A stretch of DNA of 64,000 bases from Clostridiales bacterium Firm_14 (GCA_001604135.1 LVAT01000008.1:62001-126000); one strand, 5' to 3'; shown: positions 26,149-35,734, numbered from the stretch's first letter. A program made the numbers and translations. The notes: a model not told the origin generated them from the letters alone.

Positions 26149-28719
26149 ATGGCTGCATTTGACAGGGTCTTAAGCGGCATCCCCGAGATGGATACCGCGC
26201 TTGATAATATCAGGCTTGGCGATAACGTCGTCTGGCGTGTGTCCGATCTGGCTCAGTTTAAGCTGTTCATGGAGCCATATGTTGAACAGGCCGTAAAAGA
26301 TAAGCGAAATATAATCTATTTCAGATTTGCAAGTCACGAACCGCTCGTAGAAGACCGGCCTGAGGTCAAGACGGTAACGATCCCTTTATCCCACAGATTT
26401 GAGACATTTACGGTAGATATACATAATGTTATCGAGAAGGAAGGCTTTGATGCTTTCTATGTTTTCGACTGCCTGTCCGAACTTCAGACTGCGTGGGCAA
26501 CTGACCTCATGATGGGAAACTTTTTCAAGGTCACATGCCCGTTTCTTTTTATTCTGGATACGGTTGCCTTTTTCCCGATAATAAGAGGCAAGCATTCAGT
26601 CGATGCCATAAATAAGATACTTAATACTACTCAGCTTTTTATCGATGTCTATTCTGACAGCAGGAATATCTATGTGCGTCCGGAGAAGGTCTGGAACAGA
26701 AATTCGGATACGATGTTCCTGCCTCATACGTACGAACTTGACACCGGTAAGTTCCGGCCAATCCTTGATGGTGTAAAGTCCAGCAGATTCTATCAGACGC
26801 TGGGTCAGGCACAGAGATCCTCAGAAGAGCAGTTCTCCGATTCCTGGGACAGATTCTTCAACCGCACGAAGATCCTTCATGAGAGTCAGGCTGACATTAC
26901 CGAAGAGTGCTCAAGAATGTGTAACATCATGATGACCCGTGACGAGAAGATGCGTGAGATGGTAAAGAGAAATTTCACACCGGAGGATTATTTCGCTGTC
27001 CGTGATCATATGATAGGTACCGGCATGATCGGCGGTAAGGCTTGCGGCATGCTGCTGGCGAGATCCGTCATCAGAAATAAGGAGCCTGACATTGCAGACT
27101 GTCTGGAGCCACACGATTCCTTCTATGTCGGTTCTGACCTCTACTATACATATATCGTCGACAACGGTCTCTGGGATCTCAGGATCAGACAGAGAACAGA
27201 AGAAGGTTTCTTTACACTCGCTGAAGAGTTTGCGAAAAAGATAATGGAAGGCGAGTTCTCACCGGTTATGCGTGAGCAGTTTGTACGCATAATAAAATAC
27301 TATGGTCAGGATCCGTACATCATAAGGTCCAGCAGCATCCTTGAGGATGGCTTCGGCAACGCATTTGCGGGAAAATACGAATCTGTTTTCTGTGTTAACA
27401 GGGGGACTCCCGAAGAGCGCCTGGAAGAATTCGAGAACGCGATCAAGACTGTTTATGCGAGCTCCATGAGCCTCTCTGCTCTTGACTACAGAAAGAGAAG
27501 GGGACTTGATAAGCGTGATGAGCAGATGGCGCTTCTTATCCAGCGTGTATCAGGCTCATACTACGGTTCTTACTATATGCCGTGCGCGGCAGGCGTAGGC
27601 TATTCGTACAGTCCTTACAGAGTAATGAAAGATTCCGATCCGTCAGCGGGAATGCTAAGGCTCGTTATGGGCTTAGGAACATCTGCGGTAGACAGGACCG
27701 AAGGATCTTATCCGCGCATTGTAAATCTTGACATGCCGGAGAAGTCTTCTTATTCGTCTTCAGCTGACAAACACAAATTCTCGCAGGGAAAAGCAGAGGT
27801 CATAAACATGACTTCTCATACTCTCGAGAAGCTTACTTACGACAAGCTCGAAGCTGATATTCCGAGATATCTTGAGAACGTTTTGTTAGAGCACGATTAC
27901 GATGCGGAATCGAGACTTCGTGAGATGGGAAGGCCGCGCCAGATAAAGTTCATTTCATGCAAGGGCCTTGTCTCAAATAAGCAGTTGATGGAGCAGATGA
28001 AGAGGATGCTCAGATGCATTCAGGATGAATATGAGTATCCCGTTGATACGGAATTTACGATTAACATATCCGACAACGGTGATTATTCGATCGATCTGCT
28101 GCAGTGCCGTCCGCTTCAGATCCAGAAGACTTCTTCAGGAACTGTCATTCCTGAGGGTCTGACCGAGGATCAGATCCTGCTCGAGAGCAAGGGATCTTCG
28201 ATGGGCATGTCCAAAGCCAACGAGCTGGACATAGTTGTTTATGTCGATCCGGTCAAATACTACAACATGCCTTATAAGGATAAGCCCGCTGTGGCAAGAC
28301 TTATCGGTAAGCTCAACTGGCATTTCAGAGACTTGGAAAAACACATGATGCTCATTGTTCCGGGCCGTGTCGGAACGACTTCTCCTGAGCTTGGCGTACC
28401 GACTTCATTTGCCGATATAAGTGCTTTCGAGATCATATGTGAGACAGAAGAATCCCGTGCAGGCTATAATCCGGAACTCTCATACGGAAGCCATATCTTC
28501 CAGGATCTTGTTGAGGCAGAGATACTATATACTGCAGTATTCAACAACTCCAAGACCATACACTTCCATCCCGGTAAGCTGGAAGATTCTCCAGACCTTA
28601 TCGGAGAGTTTTCCGATGATGAGGGACTCTCTGACATCGTCCATGTTTTCGATGTATCCGGCAGAGGATGTAAGGTCTATAACGACATCGCAAATGAACA
28701 TCTGGTGATCACCTGCTGA
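26149..28719 (+). CDS. PEP-synthase-type ATP-grasp protein with degenerate KaiC-like N-domain
   Basis: The ATG at 26149 has AAAGGAGG directly before it and gives 856 residues; upstream TTG starts lack such a site. Residues about 1-220 resemble a KaiC/RecA-like domain (VLSGIPEMDTALDN, then YVFDCLSELQ), but the expected P-loop is absent (RLGDNVVWRV instead). From about 290 there is a pyruvate-phosphate-dikinase/PEP-synthase N-terminal ATP-binding domain: IGGKACGMLLARS (294-306) and RSSSILEDGFGNAFAGKYESVF from 393. No phosphohistidine swivelling domain or PEP-binding domain is visible, so it is not an ordinary PEP synthase. It follows the HD-GYP gene by about 100 bases and may share its transcript. 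Substrate unknown. Confidence 0.75.
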   Translation: MAAFDRVLSGIPEMDTALDNIRLGDNVVWRVSDLAQFKLFMEPYVEQAVKDKRNIIYFRFASHEPLVEDRPEVKTVTIPLSHRFETFTVDIHNVIEKEGFDAFYVFDCLSELQTAWATDLMMGNFFKVTCPFLFILDTVAFFPIIRGKHSVDAINKILNTTQLFIDVYSDSRNIYVRPEKVWNRNSDTMFLPHTYELDTGKFRPILDGVKSSRFYQTLGQAQRSSEEQFSDSWDRFFNRTKILHESQADITEECSRMCNIMMTRDEKMREMVKRNFTPEDYFAVRDHMIGTGMIGGKACGMLLARSVIRNKEPDIADCLEPHDSFYVGSDLYYTYIVDNGLWDLRIRQRTEEGFFTLAEEFAKKIMEGEFSPVMREQFVRIIKYYGQDPYIIRSSSILEDGFGNAFAGKYESVFCVNRGTPEERLEEFENAIKTVYASSMSLSALDYRKRRGLDKRDEQMALLIQRVSGSYYGSYYMPCAAGVGYSYSPYRVMKDSDPSAGMLRLVMGLGTSAVDRTEGSYPRIVNLDMPEKSSYSSSADKHKFSQGKAEVINMTSHTLEKLTYDKLEADIPRYLENVLLEHDYDAESRLREMGRPRQIKFISCKGLVSNKQLMEQMKRMLRCIQDEYEYPVDTEFTINISDNGDYSIDLLQCRPLQIQKTSSGTVIPEGLTEDQILLESKGSSMGMSKANELDIVVYVDPVKYYNMPYKDKPAVARLIGKLNWHFRDLEKHMMLIVPGRVGTTSPELGVPTSFADISAFEIICETEESRAGYNPELSYGSHIFQDLVEAEILYTAVFNNSKTIHFHPGKLEDSPDLIGEFSDDEGLSDIVHVFDVSGRGCKVYNDIANEHLVITC

Positions 28720-28804
28720 TGTAGACACTGTAAATATCAAATTACCCGTCTCTTCTCTTATGCTAAAATAATCGGTATAGCGCATTGGAAGGGGAAGATC
28801 AGCT

Positions 28805-29116
28805 ATGAGTAAGTGGCCGTATTTTATTATTCAGTTTATTGTTTCAGTCTTTATAACATCGATCACCTGGTATCTGTTCTCAGTAGTCAGCATAACTGAT
28901 GCAAATGGAAACACGAGCTTTATTCCTGTCTATTTGTTGTTGGGAGGAATTGCAGTGCATCTTGTACTGACTGTTCTATATATCCTGTTCGGATGGCGGA
29001 AAGTCGATGAGTGGAGATGGTGGTGCATACTCATCTCGGCAGGAATAAACATCATTACTTTCTTCATCGGGATCGAAGGCTCGGTGGCTATCCAATATCT
29101 TATGTGGTATTACTGA
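28805..29116 (+). CDS. Small membrane protein, paralogue of 43448-43786
   Basis: This 103-residue protein has three to four predicted membrane segments and very short loops. The N-terminus (MSKWPYFIIQFIVSVFITSITWYLF) lines up with that of the protein at 43448 (MSK..YF..Q...SVF....WY), as does the AGVLAYLIF/GGIAVHLVL region. Function unknown. A GGAAGGGGAAG site precedes the ATG, and a terminator follows 22 bases after the stop. Confidence 0.65.
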   Translation: MSKWPYFIIQFIVSVFITSITWYLFSVVSITDANGNTSFIPVYLLLGGIAVHLVLTVLYILFGWRKVDEWRWWCILISAGINIITFFIGIEGSVAIQYLMWYY

Positions 29117-29138
29117 TCCGGATCTTTTTACGAATTTA

Positions 29139-29171
29139 AAAGGCCCCTCAGGCTGTGCCTGAAGGGCCTTT
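29139..29171. terminator. Bidirectional terminator between convergent genes
   Basis: AAAGGCCCCTCAGGC (29139-29153) and GCCTGAAGGGCCTTT (29157-29171) form a 15-base stem with one mismatch and a 3-base loop. A-rich and T-rich flanks let it serve both the 28805 gene and the minus-strand VWA gene. Confidence 0.88.
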
Positions 29172-29195
29172 GTTGATAGGAGTGGAACTCAATAT

Positions 29196-30782
29196 TTATT
29201 TGAGCTTTTTGATAAGACCGCAGAATTCTTCTCTGTACTTGTTATTGATGCTGCCTGACTTAGCAAGTTCATATGCTGATTCGTATGTGGCAGTGCCCTT
29301 ATATTCGCTGTTTCTCATTACGAGTGAAGTCTCGATGATACCGCAGATGAAATTGAAGTCATCCTGATTGCTGATACCCTTATCAGCGAGAGGGTACTGG
29401 ATAAGCTTGCTCTCGTCTTCGTTGGGTGCCTTATATCTTACGGATACTGTGCAGATCTCGCCGTTGCCGGCCTTGTCGGAGAGGACTGTATCCTGATACT
29501 TAAGACCGTCGTCGTTTGTAGCGTTAGGATCTCTCATCTTGAGCTCGTAACATACGGTTACCTGTGCGCCTGCGCCGATCTCGCCACCGTCTTTCTTATC
29601 ATCGTTGAAATCGCTTGCTGCCATCTGTCTGTTCTCATATCCGATCTGTCTGTAAGCAGATACTTCGGAAGGATTGAACTCGACCTGGAACTTAACGTCC
29701 TTAGCTACGGTTACCGTTGTCTGCATGAGTTTCTCGCAGAGGACTCTTTCAGCCTCGTCGATGGTATCGATATAGAAATAATTTCCGTTGCCTGCGTCAG
29801 CGATGGATTCCATGTTTGCATCGCTGTAGTTGCCCTGGCCGTAGCCCAATACCGTAAGGAATACACCTGTTTCCTTCTTCTCCTTGATAAGGTCTACAAG
29901 TCCGCTCTGGCTTGTGATGCCGAGGTTCATATCGCCGTCGGAAGCGATGATGACTCTGTTGTTGCCGTCCTTAATGAAATTCTTTGTAGCGCATTCGTAA
30001 GCTGCCGTGATTCCGCCGGAACCGTTTGTTCCGCCGCCTGCGCTTATCTTATCCAATGCTTTGCAGATCTTCTTGTAATCGTTGGAACCCTCCAGGAGTG
30101 TAGCGGAACTGCCGGAATAAGTTACGATGGATACTCTGTCATTGGGACCGAGCTGGCCTGCCAGGAGCTTGAAGCTTTCCTTTACGAGAGGGAGCTTATC
30201 CTGGCTGTTCATCGAGCCTGAAGAATCAATCAGGAATACGAAATTGTTGCCTTCGTTTGTGATCGTTGTCTCGCTGTTTGCCTGCATCGTCATTATCAGG
30301 AGCTTATTATCCTTGTTCCACGGACATTCGCCGACTGAATACTGTACGCTGAAGACATCATCCTTGCTGTCTACTTTGTAATCGAAATAATTGACCATTT
30401 CTTCGGTCCTTATTGCTGATGCAATATTGCTGAGATTATAGCCGCCGTTGATCATCCTTCTGAGATTACAGTAAGTGCCTGTATCAACATCAGCCGCAAA
30501 AGTTGAGAGGGGGCTCTGAAGAACATCAATAAAACTGTTCTCTTTTATTGTGTTGTATTCTTCTGTGTTGAAATCCTGTCCTGCAACAGTAGTTTCTTCC
30601 GGATACTCTCCTTCCCATTCGGTGGGTTCATTGTAGATATACCCGTCTACTGCTTCAGAGGCGGCGTAATTGTAGTTTGCTACCGTCGTGGACGCAGTAT
30701 TATAATTGCCGCCCGCGGAGCAAGCTGTTGCTGACAATACCATTGTTCCTGTCAGTATTGCTGCTAATACCTTTCTCTTCAT
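29196..30782 (-). CDS. VWA-domain lipoprotein (YfbK-like)
   Basis: The ATG at 30782 follows GGAGGAAATAATC and gives 528 residues. A lipoprotein signal ends at T-A-C (Cys21). A disordered Thr/Tyr/Glu-rich linker leads to a conserved segment (about 85-150) typical of YfbK-type proteins. A von Willebrand A domain (about 165-350) follows with an intact metal site, DSSGSMNS plus GGGTNGSGG. The C-terminal region (about 360-525) matches the YfbK C-terminal domain. It is probably an extracytoplasmic binding or scaffold protein whose partner is unknown. It has its own terminator. Confidence 0.85.
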   Translation of the reverse strand: MKRKVLAAILTGTMVLSATACSAGGNYNTASTTVANYNYAASEAVDGYIYNEPTEWEGEYPEETTVAGQDFNTEEYNTIKENSFIDVLQSPLSTFAADVDTGTYCNLRRMINGGYNLSNIASAIRTEEMVNYFDYKVDSKDDVFSVQYSVGECPWNKDNKLLIMTMQANSETTITNEGNNFVFLIDSSGSMNSQDKLPLVKESFKLLAGQLGPNDRVSIVTYSGSSATLLEGSNDYKKICKALDKISAGGGTNGSGGITAAYECATKNFIKDGNNRVIIASDGDMNLGITSQSGLVDLIKEKKETGVFLTVLGYGQGNYSDANMESIADAGNGNYFYIDTIDEAERVLCEKLMQTTVTVAKDVKFQVEFNPSEVSAYRQIGYENRQMAASDFNDDKKDGGEIGAGAQVTVCYELKMRDPNATNDDGLKYQDTVLSDKAGNGEICTVSVRYKAPNEDESKLIQYPLADKGISNQDDFNFICGIIETSLVMRNSEYKGTATYESAYELAKSGSINNKYREEFCGLIKKLK

Positions 30783-31011
30783 GATTATTTCCTCCTTTTG
30801 CAACGCGATATGGTTTTCGGGTTTCCATTGAATGCGTTGTTACTCTATATACAGACGCCCGGGCGGAAATGTTGCACCGTTCGTCAAACATTATTTTGTC
30901 GGTATAAAAGTCAGAGTTTTTCTGTTGCCTCATACATTTCGAAAATGATAGTCTTAGGTCAGAAAAAGGAAGCAATTTGTTGTTTGTTTTATATGGTGAA
31001 TGGGGAGCTCT

Positions 31012-31237
31012 ATGTTCAAAAAGATATTGCCGCTGATATTAGTATTATCTGTTTGTCTAACAGTCTCGGGGTGTCCCAGAAGAAGCGGGAAACCATACAA
31101 AAATCGAATATGGTGAAGACTTCAAGTTACAGCTTGAAGAAAGTGCTTATAAAGTCAGTAGCAGCGATGAAGTCAGATATCAATATCTCGCCGTTTATAT
31201 CAGAAGCGAATTTAATGACTGGATCCCTCAGGATTAG
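31012..31237 (+). pseudogene. Broken lipoprotein gene
   Basis: An ATG at 31012 with GGGGAG upstream starts a good lipoprotein signal (MFKKILPLILVLSVCLTVSGC, lipobox V-S-G-C). The frame stops at TGA 31114, only 34 codons in. Shifting by one base in the CCC run after the lipobox Cys gives PEEAGNHTKIEYGEDFKLQ, which continues to a stop at 31235. More coding-like sequence may follow up to the next gene at 31316. A one-base insertion in the C run is the simplest cause; a base-calling error cannot be excluded. The remaining part of the gap 30783-31315 (30783-31011) has no gene I can support. Confidence 0.45.
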
Positions 31238-31315
31238 AAAGAACTGCAACAATTTCTGTGCTAATCTGTATAAAAGATATCAGGGACAGTTATTATCAGG
31301 AAAGGCGGCAGGAAA

Positions 31316-32635
31316 ATGGGCAAGAACTTTCCGTTAGGAAGAATACTTATAACAGGAATAGAACTGTTCGTGCTGATAATGCTCAACTTAGTAGGTTTTT
31401 ATGCTCTTAATACCTCTCCTAAAGTAAATGCGGACAGCCAGTATGCAATTATCGAGAGAAGCTATGATGATTTCCCTTCCTTTACGGGTGTTGTCAAAGA
31501 GATCGAAAGCTTTGATTTATTAAGCATAATCAAAGATGCAGAGGATGGCACCTGGAAAGATGAGCCGGAATATTTCGAAACTGATTCTGTCGAGATCGGT
31601 GTCGAGAGGATCGGGTCCGCAAATATCAGGGTTGCCGGGCGGTCAGAAGAACGTTGGTTCTATGCATCTAATTCAACTTATGTTTATGACAGCATCGGCG
31701 ATGGCTGCGGAAATATTAAGATTTCAAAGGGCAAGAAGGTTACGTTTGTTTATGATCCTAATGATACAAATACTTATACTCCTGTAATCGCAATTAAGGA
31801 TGGCAGTTCTGACAGGGTAAGATCTGTCGTTTTGGCATACATTTTTATCTTTTTGATCCCATCTGCTTTAGTCCTGGTGTTCAGCATATTGCTGATGAAT
31901 GCTGTAACCAAAAGAAGAGAAGAGGGCGGCGGGTCCAAGAGATTGATAATTACTTCTATTGTGATGATCTCAGTTGCAGTTCTCTTCGGTGCAGGAGCAT
32001 TCGGAATACACAAGTATAACGAACTTGCAGAACAGGCAGAACAGGCAAGGCTGGCGCCTCGCGTCAAAGAGCATGCGCCGGTTATCTATCTTTACAGTGA
32101 CAGCGACGAATATATCGACGTAAAGCTTGAACTTAACGGAGAGCTTACTTCCACATATCCTTTGTACGGAAATGATGGCTGGACAGTTAAGGCAAGCCGT
32201 GATGGTGTCCTTACAGACAGAAATGGTGATAATTACCGCTTCTTATTCTGGGAAGCTGATCTTGATATGGAATATGACTTAAGCAAAGGCTTCTGCGTCA
32301 GAGGCGCTGATACGGAAGAGTTCTTTGATGAAGTCCTTCCGCAACTCGGACTGAATGAGACGGAAGCTGCTGATTTTAAAGCGTTCTGGCTGCCGCTTAT
32401 GGTTAAGAATCCTTATAACGTGATCACTTTCCAGACAAAGGCCTATACTGATTCGGCAAAGCTCGTCCTGAGCGTTGATCCCGATGTTGAGATCAGAGTA
32501 AATATGCTGTGGTATGCAACAGATGAGTTTGTCGATATAGAGCCTCAGGATCTATCCGGAATGAACCCGTCTTTGGACAAACGCCATGGCACTGTCGTAT
32601 CTGAATGGGGCGGAGGGATGATCCCCAAGCCTTGA
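31316..32635 (+). CDS. Membrane protein with a conserved surface domain
   Basis: This 439-residue protein has an N-terminal membrane segment (about 8-30), an extracellular part of about 130 residues, two more membrane segments (about 170-200 and 208-232) and a C-terminal domain (about 250-435). The C-terminal domain begins APVIYLYSDSDEYIDVKLELNG and includes SKGFCVRG and NPYNVITFQTKAYTDSAKL, a pattern I know from many unnamed clostridial surface proteins. No catalytic site is recognised. AAAGGCGGCAGGAAA precedes the ATG. The broken lipoprotein immediately upstream may have been its partner. Confidence 0.75.
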   Translation: MGKNFPLGRILITGIELFVLIMLNLVGFYALNTSPKVNADSQYAIIERSYDDFPSFTGVVKEIESFDLLSIIKDAEDGTWKDEPEYFETDSVEIGVERIGSANIRVAGRSEERWFYASNSTYVYDSIGDGCGNIKISKGKKVTFVYDPNDTNTYTPVIAIKDGSSDRVRSVVLAYIFIFLIPSALVLVFSILLMNAVTKRREEGGGSKRLIITSIVMISVAVLFGAGAFGIHKYNELAEQAEQARLAPRVKEHAPVIYLYSDSDEYIDVKLELNGELTSTYPLYGNDGWTVKASRDGVLTDRNGDNYRFLFWEADLDMEYDLSKGFCVRGADTEEFFDEVLPQLGLNETEAADFKAFWLPLMVKNPYNVITFQTKAYTDSAKLVLSVDPDVEIRVNMLWYATDEFVDIEPQDLSGMNPSLDKRHGTVVSEWGGGMIPKP

Positions 32636-32769
32636 TTATTAGGACAAAAACTTAAGAACTGCCTGCTTTAATGCTTTTCTAGCCGCTGAAATCTATTAGG
32701 GAAAAGCATTATTCGTGTAAAATAGAATATAATCTTATTGCATGATGAAACAGCCGGAAGGGGAAACAT

Positions 32770-33168
32770 ATGAAGCGTGAACTAGGAATTGCAAGATGTG
32801 GACTGGCTTGCTGTCTGTGCTCCGAGAACGTCGAGTGTAAAGGCTGCAGACTAGACGGCTTTAAGGATCTTTCCTGGTGTAAAGATGCTGATTTCTGCGT
32901 GAACAGAAAGTGCTGTATCGAGAAGAATATTGCTGCATGCTGGACTTGCGGTGAGAGTGACTGCAGGAAGGGTCTTTTCTCTGAGAAGATAAAGGCGCTT
33001 GGCTTTACCGAATATGCAAGAAGATTCGGCGTTGAAGCTCTTCTCGACCGCCTGGAGGAGAATGAGAAGAATGGTATCGTCTATCACCGCGAGGGAATTA
33101 TGGGCGATTACGATGAATTTGATAATGTTGAGGACCTGATCAGGTTTATTGATACAGGCAAGAGATGA
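32770..33168 (+). CDS. Cys-rich DUF3795 protein
   Basis: This 132-residue protein has eleven cysteines in the first 65 residues arranged as CGLACCLCSENVECKGC and CCIEKNIAACWTCGESDC, as in DUF3795 proteins, which probably bind zinc or an iron-sulfur cluster. The C-terminal half (about 75-130) is a small helical module. No biochemical role is established for the family. An AAGGGGAAAC site precedes the ATG. It is followed by three more small genes in the same direction. Confidence 0.75.
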   Translation: MKRELGIARCGLACCLCSENVECKGCRLDGFKDLSWCKDADFCVNRKCCIEKNIAACWTCGESDCRKGLFSEKIKALGFTEYARRFGVEALLDRLEENEKNGIVYHREGIMGDYDEFDNVEDLIRFIDTGKR

Positions 33169-33196
33169 GGATCAGAGATTAAGGGAGGATTAGCTT

Positions 33197-34189
33197 ATGG
33201 AACAGACAAGGAAGTGTCCTTCGTGCGGCGGCACCATGATCTTCCAGCCGGGCTTTAACAACCTGCTTTGTCAGTCGTGCGGCCACAAGGAGATCATTCC
33301 GGAACTGGTATCGAAGATCCCGGTATATGAGCAGGATTTTCTGAGTGCCCAGAATACCGCGAGCCACGACTGGGGAATGGAAGCCAAGGTAGTTACCTGC
33401 AAGCAGTGCGGTGCTGAGACGATCCAGAATAGACTCCAGTTATCCGGTCTTTGCCCGTTCTGCGGTTCCACGACAGTAGAGGCTGCTGATCCTTCCGGGG
33501 ATATAATGGCTCCTAACGGGATCATCCCATTCAAGATCACGGAAAACCGCGCGCTTTATATATTCAAGGACTGGATCAAGGACAGGTTCCTTGCGCCTGA
33601 ACTCCTGGCGCAGAATGCCCAGCTTAATAAGTTCTATGGTATTTATGTGCCGCTGTTTACTTTCGACGTGCTCACGGTAAACCGCTTCACGGGCCACTTT
33701 ACAGAGAACAACAGAACGCTTTTCAAGTGCGGTAAGTTCCAGCATCAGATAGATGATTTCCCTGTAGTGGCAAGTAAGCAATTATGCTCTGACAAGCTTC
33801 TTCTTAATGTCATTAAAGACTACAGGACTAATGAAGCCAAACCATATACGGCAGATGCCCTTGCAGGTTTCCCGTGCGAGCATTATTCGATAGGCCTGAA
33901 CGAAGCATGGAACAGTCTCGGCCAGGAGATGGAATTCTATCTCAAGAATCAGGTAAATAAGCAGGATGAGACAAAATACCTTATGGGTATTGAACTCGGA
34001 ACAGACTATTTCGATCTAAAGTATAAGTATCTGATCGTTCCTGTCTGGATCAATTCGTTCTTCTACGATAACAAACTCTACACCATCGTTATCAACGGAC
34101 AAACAGGCAAGATCGACGGCCAGTGGCCTAAGTCTTTCGGTACATTTGCAAAGAAGGCAGCGCTGCTATTCCTGGGATCTTTCATTTAG
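33197..34189 (+). CDS. Double zinc-ribbon protein
   Basis: This 330-residue protein has two zinc ribbons at the N-terminus: CPSCGG...CQSCG (8-29) and CKQCGAET...CPFCGS (about 68-90). A single globular region of about 230 residues follows that includes IIPFKITENRALYIFKDWIKDRF and PLFTFDVLTVNRFTG, a conserved arrangement often annotated as TFIIB-like or PriA-like zinc ribbon protein in Clostridia. No helicase motif is present, so a PriA role is not supported. A hydrophobic C-terminus (KKAALLFLGSFI) may associate with the membrane. Confidence 0.75.
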   Translation: MEQTRKCPSCGGTMIFQPGFNNLLCQSCGHKEIIPELVSKIPVYEQDFLSAQNTASHDWGMEAKVVTCKQCGAETIQNRLQLSGLCPFCGSTTVEAADPSGDIMAPNGIIPFKITENRALYIFKDWIKDRFLAPELLAQNAQLNKFYGIYVPLFTFDVLTVNRFTGHFTENNRTLFKCGKFQHQIDDFPVVASKQLCSDKLLLNVIKDYRTNEAKPYTADALAGFPCEHYSIGLNEAWNSLGQEMEFYLKNQVNKQDETKYLMGIELGTDYFDLKYKYLIVPVWINSFFYDNKLYTIVINGQTGKIDGQWPKSFGTFAKKAALLFLGSFI

Positions 34190-34200
34190 GATTAAAGAAA

Positions 34201-34512
34201 ATGGCATCAAGTAAAGAATATCTGGATTTTATCCTGGAGCAGTTATCACTGCTCGACGACATAAAAGTCCGCGCCATGATGGGCGAATACATTATCTACT
34301 ACAGAGGTAAAGTCGCAGGCGGCATTTACGATGACCGCTTCCTCGTTAAGCAGACCAAGTCTTCATTAAAGCTCATGCCCGATGCTGAATTGGAACTCCC
34401 ATACGAGGGCGCGAAAGAAATGGTCATGGTTGACGAAGTTGAGAACAAAGAGTTTTTAAAAAAGCTCTTTGACGCAATGTATCCCGAGCTTCCTATGCCT
34501 AAGAAGAAATGA
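34201..34512 (+). CDS. TfoX/Sxy N-terminal-domain protein
   Basis: This 103-residue protein matches the TfoX N-terminal domain along its full length: the MMGEYIIYYRGKVAGGIYDDRFLVK core and a C-terminal LFDAMYPELPMPKKK. TfoX regulates competence in proteobacteria, but stand-alone TfoX-N proteins in Bacillota have no assigned role. The stop overlaps the next start (ATGA), so it is co-translated with the GNAT gene. Confidence 0.85.
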   Translation: MASSKEYLDFILEQLSLLDDIKVRAMMGEYIIYYRGKVAGGIYDDRFLVKQTKSSLKLMPDAELELPYEGAKEMVMVDEVENKEFLKKLFDAMYPELPMPKKK

Positions 34513-34970
34513 GCGGTCACATGGAAATAGATCTGGTTGTTTATGATGCTTCATACAAGCAGCGTGTATTTGATTTTACTGACAGGTGTTTTGAAGAACT
34601 CGGCAAGGAGTTCGAACCTGAAGGCAGGCATTATTTCTATAACGACATCGAAAATGCTTTCGAAGCCTTCTATTGTCTTGTTGACGAAGAAAAAGTCATT
34701 GGAACTGTTGCATTAAAAAAGATCGATGCGTATACTGTTGAACTCAAAGCCTTATATCTTGATAAGGCATACAGGGGACAACATTTGGGAACGCGCCTTA
34801 TCAAGGCTGCAATTGACGAAGCTAATGCACTCGGATTTAAGTTCATGGTCCTTGACTCAATGTCTAAGTACAAAGAGGCGTTAAGACTTTATGAAAAATG
34901 CGGATTCAGGAACACTGAAAGATTTAACGACAATGTCTATGCTGACGTTTTCATGAAGTTGGAATTATAA
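34509..34970 (+). CDS. GNAT-family N-acetyltransferase
   Basis: This 153-residue protein has the acetyl-CoA motif YRGQHLGTRLIKAA (about 94-107) and LRLYEKCGFRNTERF near the end. It belongs to the general N-acetyltransferase family; the substrate is unknown. Its ATG overlaps the stop of the TfoX-like gene by four bases, and the next gene follows 11 bases later. Confidence 0.85.
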   Translation: MSGHMEIDLVVYDASYKQRVFDFTDRCFEELGKEFEPEGRHYFYNDIENAFEAFYCLVDEEKVIGTVALKKIDAYTVELKALYLDKAYRGQHLGTRLIKAAIDEANALGFKFMVLDSMSKYKEALRLYEKCGFRNTERFNDNVYADVFMKLEL

Positions 34971-34981
34971 AGGGGGATAAT

Positions 34982-35734
34982 ATGGCACAACAGAACATTT
35001 ACGACAACGAGGCATTTTTCGACAACTTCAAAGGCCTTAGGGACGATGAGATCAATTTCAATGAAGTGATCGAATCGCCGATCATTACTGCGATGCTTCC
35101 TGATATGAAGGATAAGAAAGTCCTTGATATCGGCTGCGGCATGGGCCAGCACGCGCTCCAGTATTCCAAGGCAGGCGCGGCATCGGTTCTGGGAACTGAC
35201 ATCTCTGAGAAGATGCTCGAATTTGCAAAGGAAAACAACTCGGCAGACAACATCACTTATAAGCGCATAGCGTTTGAAGACATTGCGCAGCTTGATGAGA
35301 AGTTTGACATCATTACAAGCTCTCTGGCATTCGATTATTCGGAGGACTTCGGCAAGCTCCTGAAGGATATATTTGCGCTCATTAACGATGGCGGATATCT
35401 TGTATTCTCCATGTCGCATCCGATCTCAACTGCATACGACGGCACATACGACAGATATACAAGGACCGAAGATAAGGTGAGACTCTACGCGAACCTTCAT
35501 AACTATGGTATTGAAGGCATCCGCCACTTTAAGTGGGTGGTGGAAGATTACGAAGTCTATCACAGAAAGTTTTCCACGCTGATCAACTGCATCGCAGGTG
35601 CAGGATTCATAATTGAGGAGTGCCAGGAATCCACTGTGCCCGATGAGATCCTTGCAGAGCATCCTGATAAATTCGGAGGAGTAGTGCACCAGCCTGACTT
35701 CATATTCTTCAGATGCAGGAAAAGCAACAGGTAA
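34982..35734 (+). CDS. SAM-dependent methyltransferase, class I
   Basis: This 250-residue protein has motif I, VLDIGCGMGQHA (about 43-54), and the acidic GTDISEKMLEFAKE (about 67-80) that binds S-adenosylmethionine. The rest fits the UbiE/COQ5-like methyltransferase superfamily, with a C-terminal insertion (HLPxFGGVVHQPDFIFF). Substrate unknown. An AAAGGGGG site lies before the ATG. It ends the four-gene run that starts with the zinc-ribbon gene. Confidence 0.87.
   Translation: MAQQNIYDNEAFFDNFKGLRDDEINFNEVIESPIITAMLPDMKDKKVLDIGCGMGQHALQYSKAGAASVLGTDISEKMLEFAKENNSADNITYKRIAFEDIAQLDEKFDIITSSLAFDYSEDFGKLLKDIFALINDGGYLVFSMSHPISTAYDGTYDRYTRTEDKVRLYANLHNYGIEGIRHFKWVVEDYEVYHRKFSTLINCIAGAGFIIEECQESTVPDEILAEHPDKFGGVVHQPDFIFFRCRKSNR

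Noticed and set aside
30798-31337. Open frame of 179 codons between the VWA gene and the 31316 gene
   Set aside because: No ribosome binding site, composition unlike a protein, and a lipoprotein signal is read in another frame at 31012.
33197-34189. PriA helicase annotation for the zinc-ribbon protein
   Set aside because: Only the zinc ribbons resemble PriA; there are no helicase motifs.
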